DNA of 64,000 nt from Bradyrhizobium agreste (GCF_016031625.1 NZ_JACCHP010000017.1:124001-188000); one strand, 5' to 3'. Positions 51,473-60,921 are shown, counted from the stretch's first letter. Numbers and translations: made by a program. Notes: generated by a model from the sequence alone, not told the origin.

Positions 51473-52309
51473 ATGAGCAGACCAGCAAATCCCGTCACGG
51501 TGCCGGTTGCGGATTACTCGCCGCAGCACTTCCTGCTGGCCGTGGTCGACGGCGTTGCCACGGTCACGCTCAATCGCCCCGAACGAAAGAATCCGCTGAC
51601 GTTCGAGAGCTATCGGGAACTGACCGATTTCTTCCGTGCCTGCGCCTTCGACGACGCGGTCAAGTCGATCGTCGTCACCGGTGCCGGCGGCAATTTCTCG
51701 TCCGGCGGCGACGTGTTCGAGATCATCGGCCCGCTGGTGAAGATGGACACCAAGGGTCTGACCGCCTTCACGCGCATGACCGGCGACCTGGTCAAGGCGA
51801 TGCGGGCCTGTCCGCAGCCGATCGTGGCCGCGGTCGAAGGTATCTGTGCCGGGGCCGGAGCGATTATCGCCATGGCATCGGACATGCGCCTTGCGGCGAG
51901 CGGAGCCAAGGTGGCGTTCCTGTTCAACAAGGTGGGGCTGGCCGGCTGCGACATGGGTGCTTGCGCGATTCTGCCGCGGATCATCGGGCAGTCCCGCGCC
52001 TCCGAGCTGCTCTACACCGGCCGGTTCATGACCGCGGAGGAGGGCGAGCGCTGGGGCTTCTTCAGCCGCATCGTCACGCCGGAGCAGGTGCTGCCTCAGG
52101 CGCAGGTTCTGGCTAGGCAGGTCGCGGAAGGCCCGACCTTCGCCAACACCATGACCAAGCGGATGCTGGCCATGGAATGGGCGATGTCGGTGGAGGAGGC
52201 GATCGAAGCGGAGGCCGTGGCGCAAGCGCTGTGCATGACCACGGCGGATTTCGAGCGCGCCTTCGAGGCTTTCGCCAACAAGGTCAAACCGGTCTTCAGG
52301 GGCGATTGA
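51473..52309 (+). CDS. Enoyl-CoA hydratase/isomerase
   Basis: A 278-residue crotonase-fold enzyme from an ATG preceded by AAGGAG. The oxyanion-hole segment GAGGNFSSGGDVFEI and the CAGAGAIIAMASDMRLAA strand are clear. It probably acts on the non-aromatic CoA intermediates after ring reduction by the neighbouring monooxygenase/reductase. Operon with the SDR gene. Confidence 0.9.
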   Translation: MSRPANPVTVPVADYSPQHFLLAVVDGVATVTLNRPERKNPLTFESYRELTDFFRACAFDDAVKSIVVTGAGGNFSSGGDVFEIIGPLVKMDTKGLTAFTRMTGDLVKAMRACPQPIVAAVEGICAGAGAIIAMASDMRLAASGAKVAFLFNKVGLAGCDMGACAILPRIIGQSRASELLYTGRFMTAEEGERWGFFSRIVTPEQVLPQAQVLARQVAEGPTFANTMTKRMLAMEWAMSVEEAIEAEAVAQALCMTTADFERAFEAFANKVKPVFRGD

Positions 52310-52360
52310 GCCGGTTGCAATTATCTGGAGCCAATCCAGCGAGGGGGACTTGCGGGAAAT

Positions 52361-52378
52361 TATTTTAGGCTTAAAATA
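52361..52378. promoter_or_regulatory. MarR-type operator upstream of abmA
   Basis: TATTTTAGGCTTAAAATA has perfect 7-bp outer arms (52361-52367 and 52372-52378) and lies 33 bp before the abmA start. It is the reverse complement of the consensus seen at 58662-58676. Confidence 0.65.
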
Positions 52379-52410
52379 GTTTCATGGCCGGGTGAAGTGA
52401 CGAGGCTCCC

Positions 52411-54762
52411 ATGAAAGTCGCGATCATCGGTGGCGGACCTGCGGGTCTCTATGCTGCGATCCTGCTCAAGAAGCAGCGTCCGGGCGCGGACATCACGGTC
52501 TATGAGCGCAATCGGGCCGACGACACCTTCGGCTTCGGCGTGGTGTTCTCGGATGCGACCCTCGACAATTTCGAGAAGCACGATCTTCCGAGCTATCGCC
52601 GCATCACCCAGGAGTTCGCCTACTGGGACGACATCGCGGTGCACTTCCGCGGCACTGTGCACCGCGTCGGCGGCAACGGTTTCTGCGGCTGTTCGCGGCA
52701 GAAGCTGCTTCTGATCCTCCAGGAGCGTGCACGCGAGCTGGGTGTCGCCTTGCGCTTCGAGGTCGATATCGACGACGAATCCGGCTTCGCCGATGCCGAT
52801 CTTATCCTGCTCGCCGACGGCATCAACAGCCGTTTCCGCGAGAAATACGTCGATCATTTCCAGCCGGAGGTCGACCTGCGCGCCAACAAGTTCGCCTGGA
52901 TGGGCTCGACCAGGCCGCTCGACGCCTTCACCTTCATCTTCCAGGAAACGGAGTGGGGGCCATTCATCGCCCATGCCTATCAGTACGAGGCCGGGCACTC
53001 GACCTGGATATTCGAGACCGATCCTGAAACGTTCAAGCGCGCGGGGCTGACGGGTCTCGACGAGGCGCAGTCCGCCGCGCGGATGGCCGACATCTTCGGC
53101 TGGTTCCTTAATGGGCACAAGCTGCTGACGAACCGCTCGATGTGGCGCAACTTCCCGATGATCCGCAGCAAGCGCTGGGTCAAGGATAACATGGTACTGC
53201 TCGGCGACGCCAAGGCGAGCGCACATTTCTCCATTGGCTCGGGCACCAAGCTCGCGATGGAAGACGCCATCGCGCTGGCCGACGCCATGGAGAAGGCGCC
53301 CAGCATCAAGGCCGCGCTCGAGATCTATGAGCACGGCCGTCGCGAGGAGGTCGAGAAGACGCAGCATGCCGCCGACGTTTCGCTGGTCTGGTTCGAGCAT
53401 GTCAACCGCTTCTGGGATTTCGATCCCGTGCAGTTCGCCTTCGGGGTGATGACGCGCTCGAAGGCGATCACCTATGATAATCTGAAGCTCCGCGCACCGG
53501 ATTTCGTGGCGGAGGTCGACAAGTCGTTTGCGAGGCAGGTGCGCAGCAGCGGCTTCGATGTCGACACCGAGCGGCCGATCGTGCCGTTGTTCCAGCCGTT
53601 CCGCCTCCGTGAGATGAAGCTCGCCAATCGCGCGGTGATGTCGCCGATGTGCATGTATTCGGCGAAAGAAGGTGTGCCGACAGACTTCCACCTGGTGCAT
53701 TACGGCTCGCGCGCGATCGGCGGCGCAGGCCTGATCTTCACCGAGATGACGTGCGTCAGCCGAGAGGCCCGGATCACGCCCGGCTGCGCTGGTCTGTGGA
53801 ACGACGAGCAGGAGGCCGCCTGGCATCGCATCGTGGATTTCGTCCACGGCAACTCGGCCGCAAAGATCTGCCTGCAACTGGGTCACGCCGGCCGCAAGGG
53901 CGCGACCAAATTGATGTGGGACGGCATGGACCGCCCGCTGGAGCAGGGCGGCTGGGAGGTCTTTTCGGCATCACCGCTGCCCTACTTCCCCGACAGCCAG
54001 GTGCCGCGAGAGCTCGACCGCGTCGGCATGAATGCGGTGAGGGACGCTTTCGTCGCTGCGGCCGAGCGCGGCGAGCGCTGCGGCTTCGACATGCTCGAAT
54101 TGCACTGCGCCCACGGCTATCTGCTCGCCAGCTTCATCTCCCCGCTGACCAACACCCGCACCGACGAGTATGGCGGCTCGCTCGCCAACCGTCTGCGGTT
54201 CCCGCTCGAGATATTCGAGGCGCTGCGCGCGGTCTGGCCGTCGCACAAGCCGATGTCGGTGCGCATCTCCGCGACCGATTGGGCTGACGGAGGCATCACC
54301 GGCGATGATGCCGTCGCCATCGCACGCGCCTTTGCCGAGGCGGGCGTCGATCTCGTCGATGTCTCGACCGGCCAGACCGTGCGCGATGCGCAGCCGGTCT
54401 ACGGACGCATGTTCCAGACGCCCTTCTCCGACCAGGTCCGCAACGAGGCGCGCGTCGCGACGATGTGTGTCGGCAACATCACCACGGCCGACCAGGCCAA
54501 CACCATTCTGGCCGCCGGTCGGGCCGATCTCGTCGCCCTCGGCCGTCCCCATCTGGTCGATCCCTTCTTCACCATGAAAGCCGCGGCCTGGTACGGGGCA
54601 AACGACGCCTTCTGTCCCCCGCAATATCTGCCTGGCAAGGACCAAATTTTCCGCAACAGCGTGCGCGACCGGCAGGACCTTGAGGAGCTGAAGATTAAGG
54701 CTAAGCCCAAGACCCGGGCCGAGCTCAAGGCGGAGGCGACAAAGCCGCTTGCGGCGGAGTGA
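52411..54762 (+). CDS. abmA: 2-aminobenzoyl-CoA (anthraniloyl-CoA) monooxygenase/reductase
   Basis: A 783-residue fusion. Residues 1-385 form an FAD monooxygenase (IIGGGPAGLYAAILLKKQRPG, later LGDAKASAHFSIGSGTKLAM). From about 391 an old-yellow-enzyme NADH:flavin reductase follows (PLFQPFRLREMKLANRAVMSP cut to 20: MKLANRAVMSPMCMY, LQLGHAGRKG, HCAHGYLLASFISP, NTRTDEYGGS). This domain order is that of the enzyme that hydroxylates and reduces 2-aminobenzoyl-CoA in aerobic anthranilate breakdown. A salicylyl-CoA 5-hydroxylase-type activity is the alternative; the ligase at 58.7 kb favours anthranilate. Controlled by an upstream MarR-type operator. Confidence 0.9.
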   Translation: MKVAIIGGGPAGLYAAILLKKQRPGADITVYERNRADDTFGFGVVFSDATLDNFEKHDLPSYRRITQEFAYWDDIAVHFRGTVHRVGGNGFCGCSRQKLLLILQERARELGVALRFEVDIDDESGFADADLILLADGINSRFREKYVDHFQPEVDLRANKFAWMGSTRPLDAFTFIFQETEWGPFIAHAYQYEAGHSTWIFETDPETFKRAGLTGLDEAQSAARMADIFGWFLNGHKLLTNRSMWRNFPMIRSKRWVKDNMVLLGDAKASAHFSIGSGTKLAMEDAIALADAMEKAPSIKAALEIYEHGRREEVEKTQHAADVSLVWFEHVNRFWDFDPVQFAFGVMTRSKAITYDNLKLRAPDFVAEVDKSFARQVRSSGFDVDTERPIVPLFQPFRLREMKLANRAVMSPMCMYSAKEGVPTDFHLVHYGSRAIGGAGLIFTEMTCVSREARITPGCAGLWNDEQEAAWHRIVDFVHGNSAAKICLQLGHAGRKGATKLMWDGMDRPLEQGGWEVFSASPLPYFPDSQVPRELDRVGMNAVRDAFVAAAERGERCGFDMLELHCAHGYLLASFISPLTNTRTDEYGGSLANRLRFPLEIFEALRAVWPSHKPMSVRISATDWADGGITGDDAVAIARAFAEAGVDLVDVSTGQTVRDAQPVYGRMFQTPFSDQVRNEARVATMCVGNITTADQANTILAAGRADLVALGRPHLVDPFFTMKAAAWYGANDAFCPPQYLPGKDQIFRNSVRDRQDLEELKIKAKPKTRAELKAEATKPLAAE

Positions 54763-54813
54763 CCGCCCGTGCGACGTTAAGCCATTGCCTGTGTTTCGAG
54801 TGGAGTTAGGGCG

Positions 54814-56064
54814 ATGAAGGCGATTATCGTCGGTGGCGGTATCGGTGGTCTCACCACGGCATTGATGTTCCGCTCGCGCGGCTTGGATTGCGAGATCTTC
54901 GAGCAGGCCGACACCATTCGCGAGCTCGGCGTCGGCATCAACACGCTGCCGCATGCGATGCGAGAGCTGGCCGGCCTCGGCCTGCTGCAGAAGCTCGACG
55001 AGGTCGCGATCCGCACCGATCAGCTCTATTATCTCAATCGTCACGGCCAGGAGGTCTGGCGCGAAGCGCGCGGCATCGACGCCGGCCATGACGTGCCGCA
55101 ATTCTCGATCCATCGCGGCCGCCTTCAGGGCGTCATCCATCGCGCCGTCGAGGAGCGGTTGGGGGCAGAGGCGATTCACACCGGCTGCCGGCTCGGCGCG
55201 TTCACGCAGGACGAGGGCGGCGTCACCGCTTACTTCTTCGATCGCGCCGGCGCCCATGTCCACACCGCGCGCGGTGATATCCTGATCGGCGCCGACGGCA
55301 TTCACTCGCGCGTCCGCGAGACGCTGTTTCCGAACGAAGGGCCGCCGTGCTGGAACGGCCTGATGCTGTGGCGCGGTGCGCGCGACTGGCCGCTGTTCCT
55401 CACCGGCAAATCGATGATCGTGGCCGGCGGTCTCAATGCCAAGGTGGTGATCTATCCGATCGCGGAAGGATCGAGCCCGGCGAGCCGCCTGACCAATTGG
55501 GCGGTGCTGGTGAAAGTGGGCGAGGGCAACGCGCCGCCGCCACGGAAGGAAGACTGGTCGCGGCCGGGCCGCCGCGAGGAGCTGATGCCGCATGTGGCGC
55601 GCTTCTCGGTGCCCTATATCGACGTGAAGAGCCTGATCTCGGCAACGCCGGAATTCTACGAATATCCGACCTGCGATCGCGATCCCTTGCCCTATTGGTC
55701 ATCGGGGAGGGTCACGCTGCTCGGCGATGCCGCGCATCCGATGTATCCGGTGGGGTCGAACGGCGCCTCGCAGGCCATTCTCGACGCGCGCTGCCTTGCG
55801 GATGTGCTGGTGCGCGCCGAACACCCGCGTCAGGCCTTGCTCGAGTACGAGAAGAAGCGTCTGCCGATGACGGCCGAGATCGTCCGCTCCAACCGGCGCG
55901 GCGGGCCGGAGGGCGTCATCGACGCCGTCGAGCAGCTCGCGCCAGACGGTTTCGACAATGTCGACAACGTCCTGAGCTATTCCCAGCGCGAAGCCATCGT
56001 GCGCGGCTATGCCACCAAGGCAGGCTTCGCCGCGGTGCCCGGACTCGCGGCGGTGCGCGCCTGA
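54814..56064 (+). CDS. FAD-dependent monooxygenase (salicylate hydroxylase-like)
   Basis: A 416-residue single-component flavoprotein. FAD motifs: VGGGIGGLTTALMFRSRGLDC near the start and VTLLGDAAHPMYPVGSNGAS near residue 305, both intact. The GGG-IGG pattern and length fit salicylate- or hydroxybenzoate-hydroxylating enzymes. It follows abmA by 51 bp in the same direction. Its reaction in anthranilate breakdown is unclear; it may attack a related aromatic. Confidence 0.87.
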   Translation: MKAIIVGGGIGGLTTALMFRSRGLDCEIFEQADTIRELGVGINTLPHAMRELAGLGLLQKLDEVAIRTDQLYYLNRHGQEVWREARGIDAGHDVPQFSIHRGRLQGVIHRAVEERLGAEAIHTGCRLGAFTQDEGGVTAYFFDRAGAHVHTARGDILIGADGIHSRVRETLFPNEGPPCWNGLMLWRGARDWPLFLTGKSMIVAGGLNAKVVIYPIAEGSSPASRLTNWAVLVKVGEGNAPPPRKEDWSRPGRREELMPHVARFSVPYIDVKSLISATPEFYEYPTCDRDPLPYWSSGRVTLLGDAAHPMYPVGSNGASQAILDARCLADVLVRAEHPRQALLEYEKKRLPMTAEIVRSNRRGGPEGVIDAVEQLAPDGFDNVDNVLSYSQREAIVRGYATKAGFAAVPGLAAVRA

Positions 56065-56071
56065 GGCGCCG

Positions 56072-56527
56072 CTAGCCGCCGGGCGGCGGCGGCAGGAAGT
56101 GGATGTTGAACTCGGCGGCCATCGCCACGACGTCCTCCGGCTTCTGCTCCTTCATGTTGTGAAGGCCCCAGAACAGGTCGAACAGCTTGCGGCTTGGCGA
56201 GACCCAGAACAGCACCTTGGCGGTCTGCTCCGACTTGTTGAAGATGCCGTGCGGCACGCCCATGCCGAGGCGGATCAGGTCGCCCGCACTTGCCTGCGCC
56301 TCCGAATTGCCGAGCACGAAATCGAGCTTGCCCTCCAGCATGTAGAGATATTCATCCTGGTCGGGATGAATGTGCGGCGGCACGAAGGTGCCCGGCGGCA
56401 GCGTCGCGTGCCAGGAGAAGCTGTTCTCGGCGTAGCTCTTCGGCACGTAGGTCTGGCCGAGGATGTTCCAGGAAATGCCCTGGATTCCCTCATTGGCCCG
56501 CGTGATGCCGGTGATTTCGCTCTTCAT
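56072..56527 (-). CDS. Cupin-domain protein
   Basis: A 151-residue single-domain cupin. Metal-site motifs: GTFVPPHIHPDQDEYLYMLEG (motif 1, HxH...E) and GMGVPHGIFNK (motif 2, His). Such proteins can be small dioxygenases, isomerases or sensors. It is convergent to the monooxygenase gene. Role in the pathway unknown. Confidence 0.83.
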   Translation of the reverse strand: MKSEITGITRANEGIQGISWNILGQTYVPKSYAENSFSWHATLPPGTFVPPHIHPDQDEYLYMLEGKLDFVLGNSEAQASAGDLIRLGMGVPHGIFNKSEQTAKVLFWVSPSRKLFDLFWGLHNMKEQKPEDVVAMAAEFNIHFLPPPPGG

Positions 56528-56565
56528 TGCAGTCCTCCCCTAACGCGATGCGCGGCGATTGTTAG

Positions 56566-56633
56566 AGCATGATCAATTTCGGAAAAAGCTGCGCACTTTG
56601 CGCTGACGCGGCCCTTCGGATCAGGATCATGCT
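56566..56633. repeat. Intergenic palindromic repeat, third copy
   Basis: AGCATGATC (56566-56574) pairs with GATCATGCT (56625-56633), with TTTCGGAAAAAG in the interior. It lacks the AAAGCGCGATG module of the first copy. It sits at the 3' end of the ABC binding-protein gene. Confidence 0.75.
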
Positions 56634-57808
56634 CAGTTCGCCGCCTTGCAATCCTTGGCATAGCGGTCGCCGTAGTTCTCGAACACCTTCTGCACGATCT
56701 CGGTCTGGAATTTGCCGTCCGGACGCTTGGCGACCTTGGTCAGGTAGAAATCCTGGATCGGATAATTGTTGTTGTTGAACTTGAAGGCCCCGCGGACCGA
56801 GGTGAAGTCGGCCTTCTTCAAGGCGGCGCCAACGGCGTCCTTGTTGGAGAGGTCGCCCTTCACGGCTTTGACGGCGCTGTCGATCAGCATCGCGGCATCG
56901 TAGGCCTGAGCGGCGTAAGTGCCGGGAACGCTATTGTAGGCGGCCTCGTAGGCGGCAACGAACTTCTTGTTCTGGGGATTGTCGAGATTGGGGGCCCAGT
57001 TCGCGCCGCCGAACATGCCGACCGCCGCATCCTGCTGCGCCGGCAGGGTCGATTCATCCACCGTGAAGGCCGAGAGCACCGGAATGGTGTCGGCGAGCCC
57101 GGCCTGCCGGTACTGCTTGACGAGATTGACGCCGAGGCCGCCCGGCATGAACGTAAACAGGGCATCGGGCTTCTGTGACGAAATCTTGGAGAGCTCCGGC
57201 TGGAAATCCAGCGTGTTCAGCGGCATGTAGGATTCCTCGACGATCTCGCCCTTGTAGTCGAGCTTGAATCCCGCCACCGAATCCTTGCCAGCCTGATAGT
57301 TCGGCACCATCAGGTACATTCGCTTGTAGCCGCGATCCTGCGCGACCTTGCCGAGGATCTCGTGCACCTGATCGTTCTGATACGAGGTCACATAGAAGAA
57401 CGGGTTGCAATCCTTGCCGGCGAACGTCGACGGACCGGCATTGGGGCTGATCAGGAAGGTTTTCGACTCCGTAATCGGTCGGTGGATGGCCTGCAGGATG
57501 TTGGAGAAGATCGGCCCGACCACGAAGTCGACCTTCTCGCGCTCCAGAAGGCCCTTCACCTTGGTCACCGCGGCATCCGGCTTCAGCTCATCGTCGACGA
57601 CGATGAGCTCGACGTCGCGGCCGCCCATCTTGCTGCCGAGATCCTTCACGGCGAGCGCGAAGCCGTCGCGAACCTGCTGGCCCAGCGCTGCGGCAGGCCC
57701 CGACAGGGTCACTATCAGACCCAGCTTGATTTTTTCCTGGGCGAGGGCAGGGGTCACCACGGTGCCCAGCAGCATCGCGGCTGCGGCCAAGGTCATTTGC
57801 GTCTTCAT
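56633..57808 (-). CDS. ABC transporter substrate-binding protein (LivK-like)
   Basis: A 391-residue periplasmic protein from MKTQMTLAAAAMLLGTVVTP, a signal peptide with AGGGACAG upstream. The type I fold appears as IKLGLIVTLSGPAAALGQQV, with a hinge region around FVVGPIFSNI and late TSVRGAFKFNNNN. It resembles branched-chain amino-acid or aromatic-acid binding proteins. Divergent from the MarR repressor and probably under its control; no permease or ATPase is beside it. Anthranilate is a possible ligand. Confidence 0.87.
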   Translation of the reverse strand: MKTQMTLAAAAMLLGTVVTPALAQEKIKLGLIVTLSGPAAALGQQVRDGFALAVKDLGSKMGGRDVELIVVDDELKPDAAVTKVKGLLEREKVDFVVGPIFSNILQAIHRPITESKTFLISPNAGPSTFAGKDCNPFFYVTSYQNDQVHEILGKVAQDRGYKRMYLMVPNYQAGKDSVAGFKLDYKGEIVEESYMPLNTLDFQPELSKISSQKPDALFTFMPGGLGVNLVKQYRQAGLADTIPVLSAFTVDESTLPAQQDAAVGMFGGANWAPNLDNPQNKKFVAAYEAAYNSVPGTYAAQAYDAAMLIDSAVKAVKGDLSNKDAVGAALKKADFTSVRGAFKFNNNNYPIQDFYLTKVAKRPDGKFQTEIVQKVFENYGDRYAKDCKAAN

Positions 57809-57953
57809 GATCTGTCCCTCGTGACGATTTGGCTTGCGCTGCAAGCCACGTACTCCAATCCAAAGCTTATGCCGATGACGGCCGCCGCGGCAAGCCGAGC
57901 GCGTGGCGTCGCATCCTTGCGGGCAGCTGCACATGCAAGCGGCGCGCCAATTA

Positions 57954-58036
57954 TTTGAAGCCTAAAGAAATCGGCGTGCGGTCGATTGTTGCAGCTTTGG
58001 ACTTGCGGCCGGCGCGGATTTATTTGAAGCTCAAAA
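57954..58036. promoter_or_regulatory. Two MarR-type operators in the divergent promoter region
   Basis: TTTGAAGCCTAAAG (57954-57967) and TTTGAAGCTCAAAA (58023-58036; arms TTTGA/TCAAA) lie 69 bp apart, between the ABC binding-protein gene and the MarR gene. They would allow control of both and autoregulation. Confidence 0.62.
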
Positions 58037-58074
58037 CGTTGGGGAATCCGTGCCCGCGCCAATGCCGGCCGTGA

Positions 58075-58581
58075 GTGAACTGCATCGACATGCTCGATTC
58101 CGAGACCAAGGCCGTCGAAACACCGGAGGACCACGCCGAAGAGCTCCGGCTGTGGCTACGGCTCCTGACCTGCACGACGCTGATCGAAGGCGAGGTGCGC
58201 GGCCGGCTGCGGCAGCGGTTCGACGTCACGCTGCCGCGTTTCGACCTGATGGCACAGCTCGACAAGGCGCCTGACGGCATGACCCTGTCCGATGTCTCCA
58301 AGCGCATGATGGTGTCGAACGGCAATGTGACAGGGCTCGTGGAGCGCCTGGTGGAATCTGGCCATCTCGACCGGCGGACCTCGGAAACCGACCGCCGCGT
58401 TCAGGTGATCCGTCTGACCAAGCTCGGGCGTGCCGAGTTCCGCAGGATGGCCGCCGAACACGAGACCTGGATCGCCGATCTCTTCGCCGACCTTTCGCCG
58501 AAGGATGTGCGCGAATTGATGCGTCTCCTCGCCAAAACCAAGGCGTCCGCGCAGAAATCGGCCGCGCGCCGCCGGCCGTAG
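58075..58581 (+). CDS. MarR-family repressor, probable regulator of the anthranilate genes
   Basis: A 168-residue protein from a GTG; an ATG at 58090 (MLDSETKAVE) is the alternative start. The winged helix runs from MTLSDVSKRMMVSNGNVTGL to VERLVESGHLDRRTSETDRR and VIRLTKLG. A basic AARRRP tail follows. Such regulators usually release DNA on binding an aromatic acid or CoA ester. It lies centrally among six similar palindromes and directly before the ligase operon. Confidence 0.88.
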   Translation: MNCIDMLDSETKAVETPEDHAEELRLWLRLLTCTTLIEGEVRGRLRQRFDVTLPRFDLMAQLDKAPDGMTLSDVSKRMMVSNGNVTGLVERLVESGHLDRRTSETDRRVQVIRLTKLGRAEFRRMAAEHETWIADLFADLSPKDVRELMRLLAKTKASAQKSAARRRP

Positions 58582-58661
58582 CCGCGTGGGCGCGACAGCC
58601 GCCGCCCTTTTGCCGCATGAAAAAGCACGGGCTGCCCAAAATCCCCTATTGCGCCGAATTG

Positions 58662-58676
58662 TTTTAAGCCTAAAAT
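58662..58676. promoter_or_regulatory. MarR-type operator upstream of abmG
   Basis: TTTTAAGCCTAAAAT, the best copy of the local consensus, 51 bp before the ligase start. Confidence 0.65.
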
Positions 58677-58726
58677 GTTTTCCAGATCGTGCTGCCGGGT
58701 GCAATCCATGCTGAAAGGAGCGTGCG

Positions 58727-60415
58727 ATGGCCAACGCCGCCAAGATTCACGTGACGGGCTCGTCTGACGGCAGCGCCGCGACGGCCCATGTCGATACGTT
58801 CGCGCAGCAGCATTTGCCGCCGCGCGAGCTCTGGCCCGAATTCATCTTCACGCGGCCGGAGCTGCACTATCCGCCGCGACTGAACTGCGTCGGCTATTTC
58901 CTCGATCGCTGGGTCGAGCAGGGCCATGGCGATGCCCCTTGCGTCATCAGCCCAGCCGTCAGCTACACCTATCGCGAGCTGCAGACGCTGGTGAACCGCA
59001 TCGCCAATGTGCTGGTTGGCAAGCTCGGTCTCGTCACCGGCGGGCGTGTGCTGCTGCGCTCGGCCAACAATCCGATGATGGTTGCGGCCTATCTCGCGGT
59101 GATCAAGGCCGGCGGAATTTGCGTGGCGACGATGCCGCTGCTGCGCGCCAAGGAGCTGTCCTATCCGATCCAGAAGGCGGAGATCACGCTGGCGCTGTGC
59201 GACGGAAAACTCGCCGAGGAGATGGAGAAGGCGAAAGCTAGCGCGCCCGGTCTTGAACGGGTCGTCTATTGGGGCAATGGCGCGGCGGATTCGCTCGAAG
59301 CGCTGATCGCCGATGCCAATCCGGAGTTCAAGGCGGTCGATACCGCCGCCGCCGACATCTGCCTGATCGCCTTCACCTCGGGCACGACAGGCGATCCCAA
59401 GGGCACCATGCATTTCCATCGCGACATGCTCGCGGTTTGCGATGGCTACGCGCGCAACATTCTGCGGGCCGAGCAGAACGATCGCTTTATCGGCTCAGCG
59501 CCGCTCGCCTTCACCTTCGGCTTCGGCGGCGTGCTGTTTCCGATGCATATCGGCGCCTCCTTCGTCGTGCTGGAGAAGACGACGCCGGACGACATTCTGA
59601 ATGCCATCGAGCAGTACAAGACCACGGTCTGCTTCACGGCGCCCACCGCATACCGCGCCATGCTGGGCAAGCTTGCAGGCCGCGACATTTCTTCGCTCCG
59701 CAAGTGTGTCTCCGCGGGCGAGACCCTTCCCAAGCCGACATTCGATGCCTGGCTCAAGGCGACCGGGATCAAGCTGATGGACGGCATCGGCTCGACCGAG
59801 ATGCTGCACATCTTCATCAGCGCGACCGAGGACGAGATCCGGCCCGGTGCCACCGGCAAGCCCGTGCCGGGCTATGAAGCCAAGATTGTCGATGATGAGG
59901 GTCGGGACGTGCCGCCCGGAACGATGGGCCGTCTCGCCGTGCGCGGGCCGACCGGCTGCCGCTATCTGGCCGACGAGCGGCAGCGGAAATACGTCCAGAA
60001 CGGCTGGAACATCACGGGCGACACTTATCTGATGGATAGCGACGGCTATTTCTGGTACCAGTCGCGCTCCGACGACATGATCGTGTCGGCCGGTTACAAC
60101 ATCGCAGGAACCGACGTCGAAGCGGCGCTGCTCACGCATCCGGCGGTCGCCGAGTGCGGTGTGGTCGGTGCGCCCGACGAGGCGCGCGGCATGATCGTGA
60201 AGGCCTATATCATTGCCGCGCCCGGCGTGACGCCTGACGCTCAGCTGGTGGCCGAGTTGCAGGAGCATGTCAAACGCGAGATCGCGCCGTACAAGTATCC
60301 GCGCGCCATCGAGTTCGTGGCGCAATTGCCGAAGACCGAGACCGGCAAGTTGAAGCGCTTTGCCCTGCGGCAGCTGGCGCAGGCAGTGACGTCCTCAGGC
60401 GTCGCCGCGGAATGA
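58727..60415 (+). CDS. abmG: 2-aminobenzoate-CoA ligase
   Basis: A 562-residue AMP-forming ligase with AFTSGTTGDPKGTMHFH (near 220), GSTEMLHIF, GDTYLMDSDGYFWYQSRSDD and the catalytic Lys in KTETGKLKRF. Length and the benzoate-type pattern (PPRLNCVGYFLDRWV, FTFGFGGVLFPM) fit the 2-aminobenzoate/benzoate-CoA ligase group. With abmA nearby, anthranilate is the likely substrate. AAAGGAG precedes the ATG. RidA follows 15 bp later. Confidence 0.88.
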   Translation: MANAAKIHVTGSSDGSAATAHVDTFAQQHLPPRELWPEFIFTRPELHYPPRLNCVGYFLDRWVEQGHGDAPCVISPAVSYTYRELQTLVNRIANVLVGKLGLVTGGRVLLRSANNPMMVAAYLAVIKAGGICVATMPLLRAKELSYPIQKAEITLALCDGKLAEEMEKAKASAPGLERVVYWGNGAADSLEALIADANPEFKAVDTAAADICLIAFTSGTTGDPKGTMHFHRDMLAVCDGYARNILRAEQNDRFIGSAPLAFTFGFGGVLFPMHIGASFVVLEKTTPDDILNAIEQYKTTVCFTAPTAYRAMLGKLAGRDISSLRKCVSAGETLPKPTFDAWLKATGIKLMDGIGSTEMLHIFISATEDEIRPGATGKPVPGYEAKIVDDEGRDVPPGTMGRLAVRGPTGCRYLADERQRKYVQNGWNITGDTYLMDSDGYFWYQSRSDDMIVSAGYNIAGTDVEAALLTHPAVAECGVVGAPDEARGMIVKAYIIAAPGVTPDAQLVAELQEHVKREIAPYKYPRAIEFVAQLPKTETGKLKRFALRQLAQAVTSSGVAAE

Positions 60416-60430
60416 GAGAAGGATAGAGAA

Positions 60431-60895
60431 TTGTCTGTGACGACGCCGAAGGGCCCGCAACTCGCGGTGCTGCCGACCGCAGCCGAGGACGGAATGCGCG
60501 TCAAGGCGCAGATCCTGCAGCCGTCAGGCTGGCCGCTGCCGAAGGGCTATGCCAACGGCATGGCTGCCGAAGGACGCATCGTCGTCACCGGCGGGGTGAT
60601 CGGCTGGGACGCCGAGGAGCGTCTCGCGGACGGCTTCGTCGCGCAGGTGCGCCAGACCCTGGACAACATCGCCGCGATCCTGGCCGAGGCCGGTGCCCGG
60701 CCCGAGCACCTCGTGCGCCTGACCTGGTACGTCGTCGACATGGACGAGTATCTGGCCAACCTGAAGGAACTCGGCAAGATCTACCGCGACGTCTTCGGGA
60801 CGCACTATCCAGCGATGGCGCTGGTACAGGTCGTCCGCCTCGTCGAGAAGGCGGCGCGCGTCGAGATCGAAGCCACCGCCGTCATTCCGAGCTGA
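60431..60895 (+). CDS. RidA (YjgF/UK114) family protein
   Basis: A 154-residue protein from a TTG after GAAGGA; a GTG at 60437 is the alternative. Family features: GYANGMAAEGRIVVTGGVIG, RQTLDNIAAILAEAG, RLTWYVVDMDEY and the C-terminal VEIEATAVIP. RidA proteins hydrolyse enamines or imines. In anthranilate breakdown the amino group could leave as such an intermediate, so cotranscription with the ligase makes sense. The specific step is inferred. Confidence 0.87.
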   Translation: MSVTTPKGPQLAVLPTAAEDGMRVKAQILQPSGWPLPKGYANGMAAEGRIVVTGGVIGWDAEERLADGFVAQVRQTLDNIAAILAEAGARPEHLVRLTWYVVDMDEYLANLKELGKIYRDVFGTHYPAMALVQVVRLVEKAARVEIEATAVIPS

Positions 60896-60921
60896 ACTCT
60901 GCCGCGATCAGCTCGCCTTGA

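Noticed and set aside
52360..55593. Long minus-strand open frames of about 510 and 540 codons.
   Set aside because: Shadows of abmA and of the FAD monooxygenase gene.
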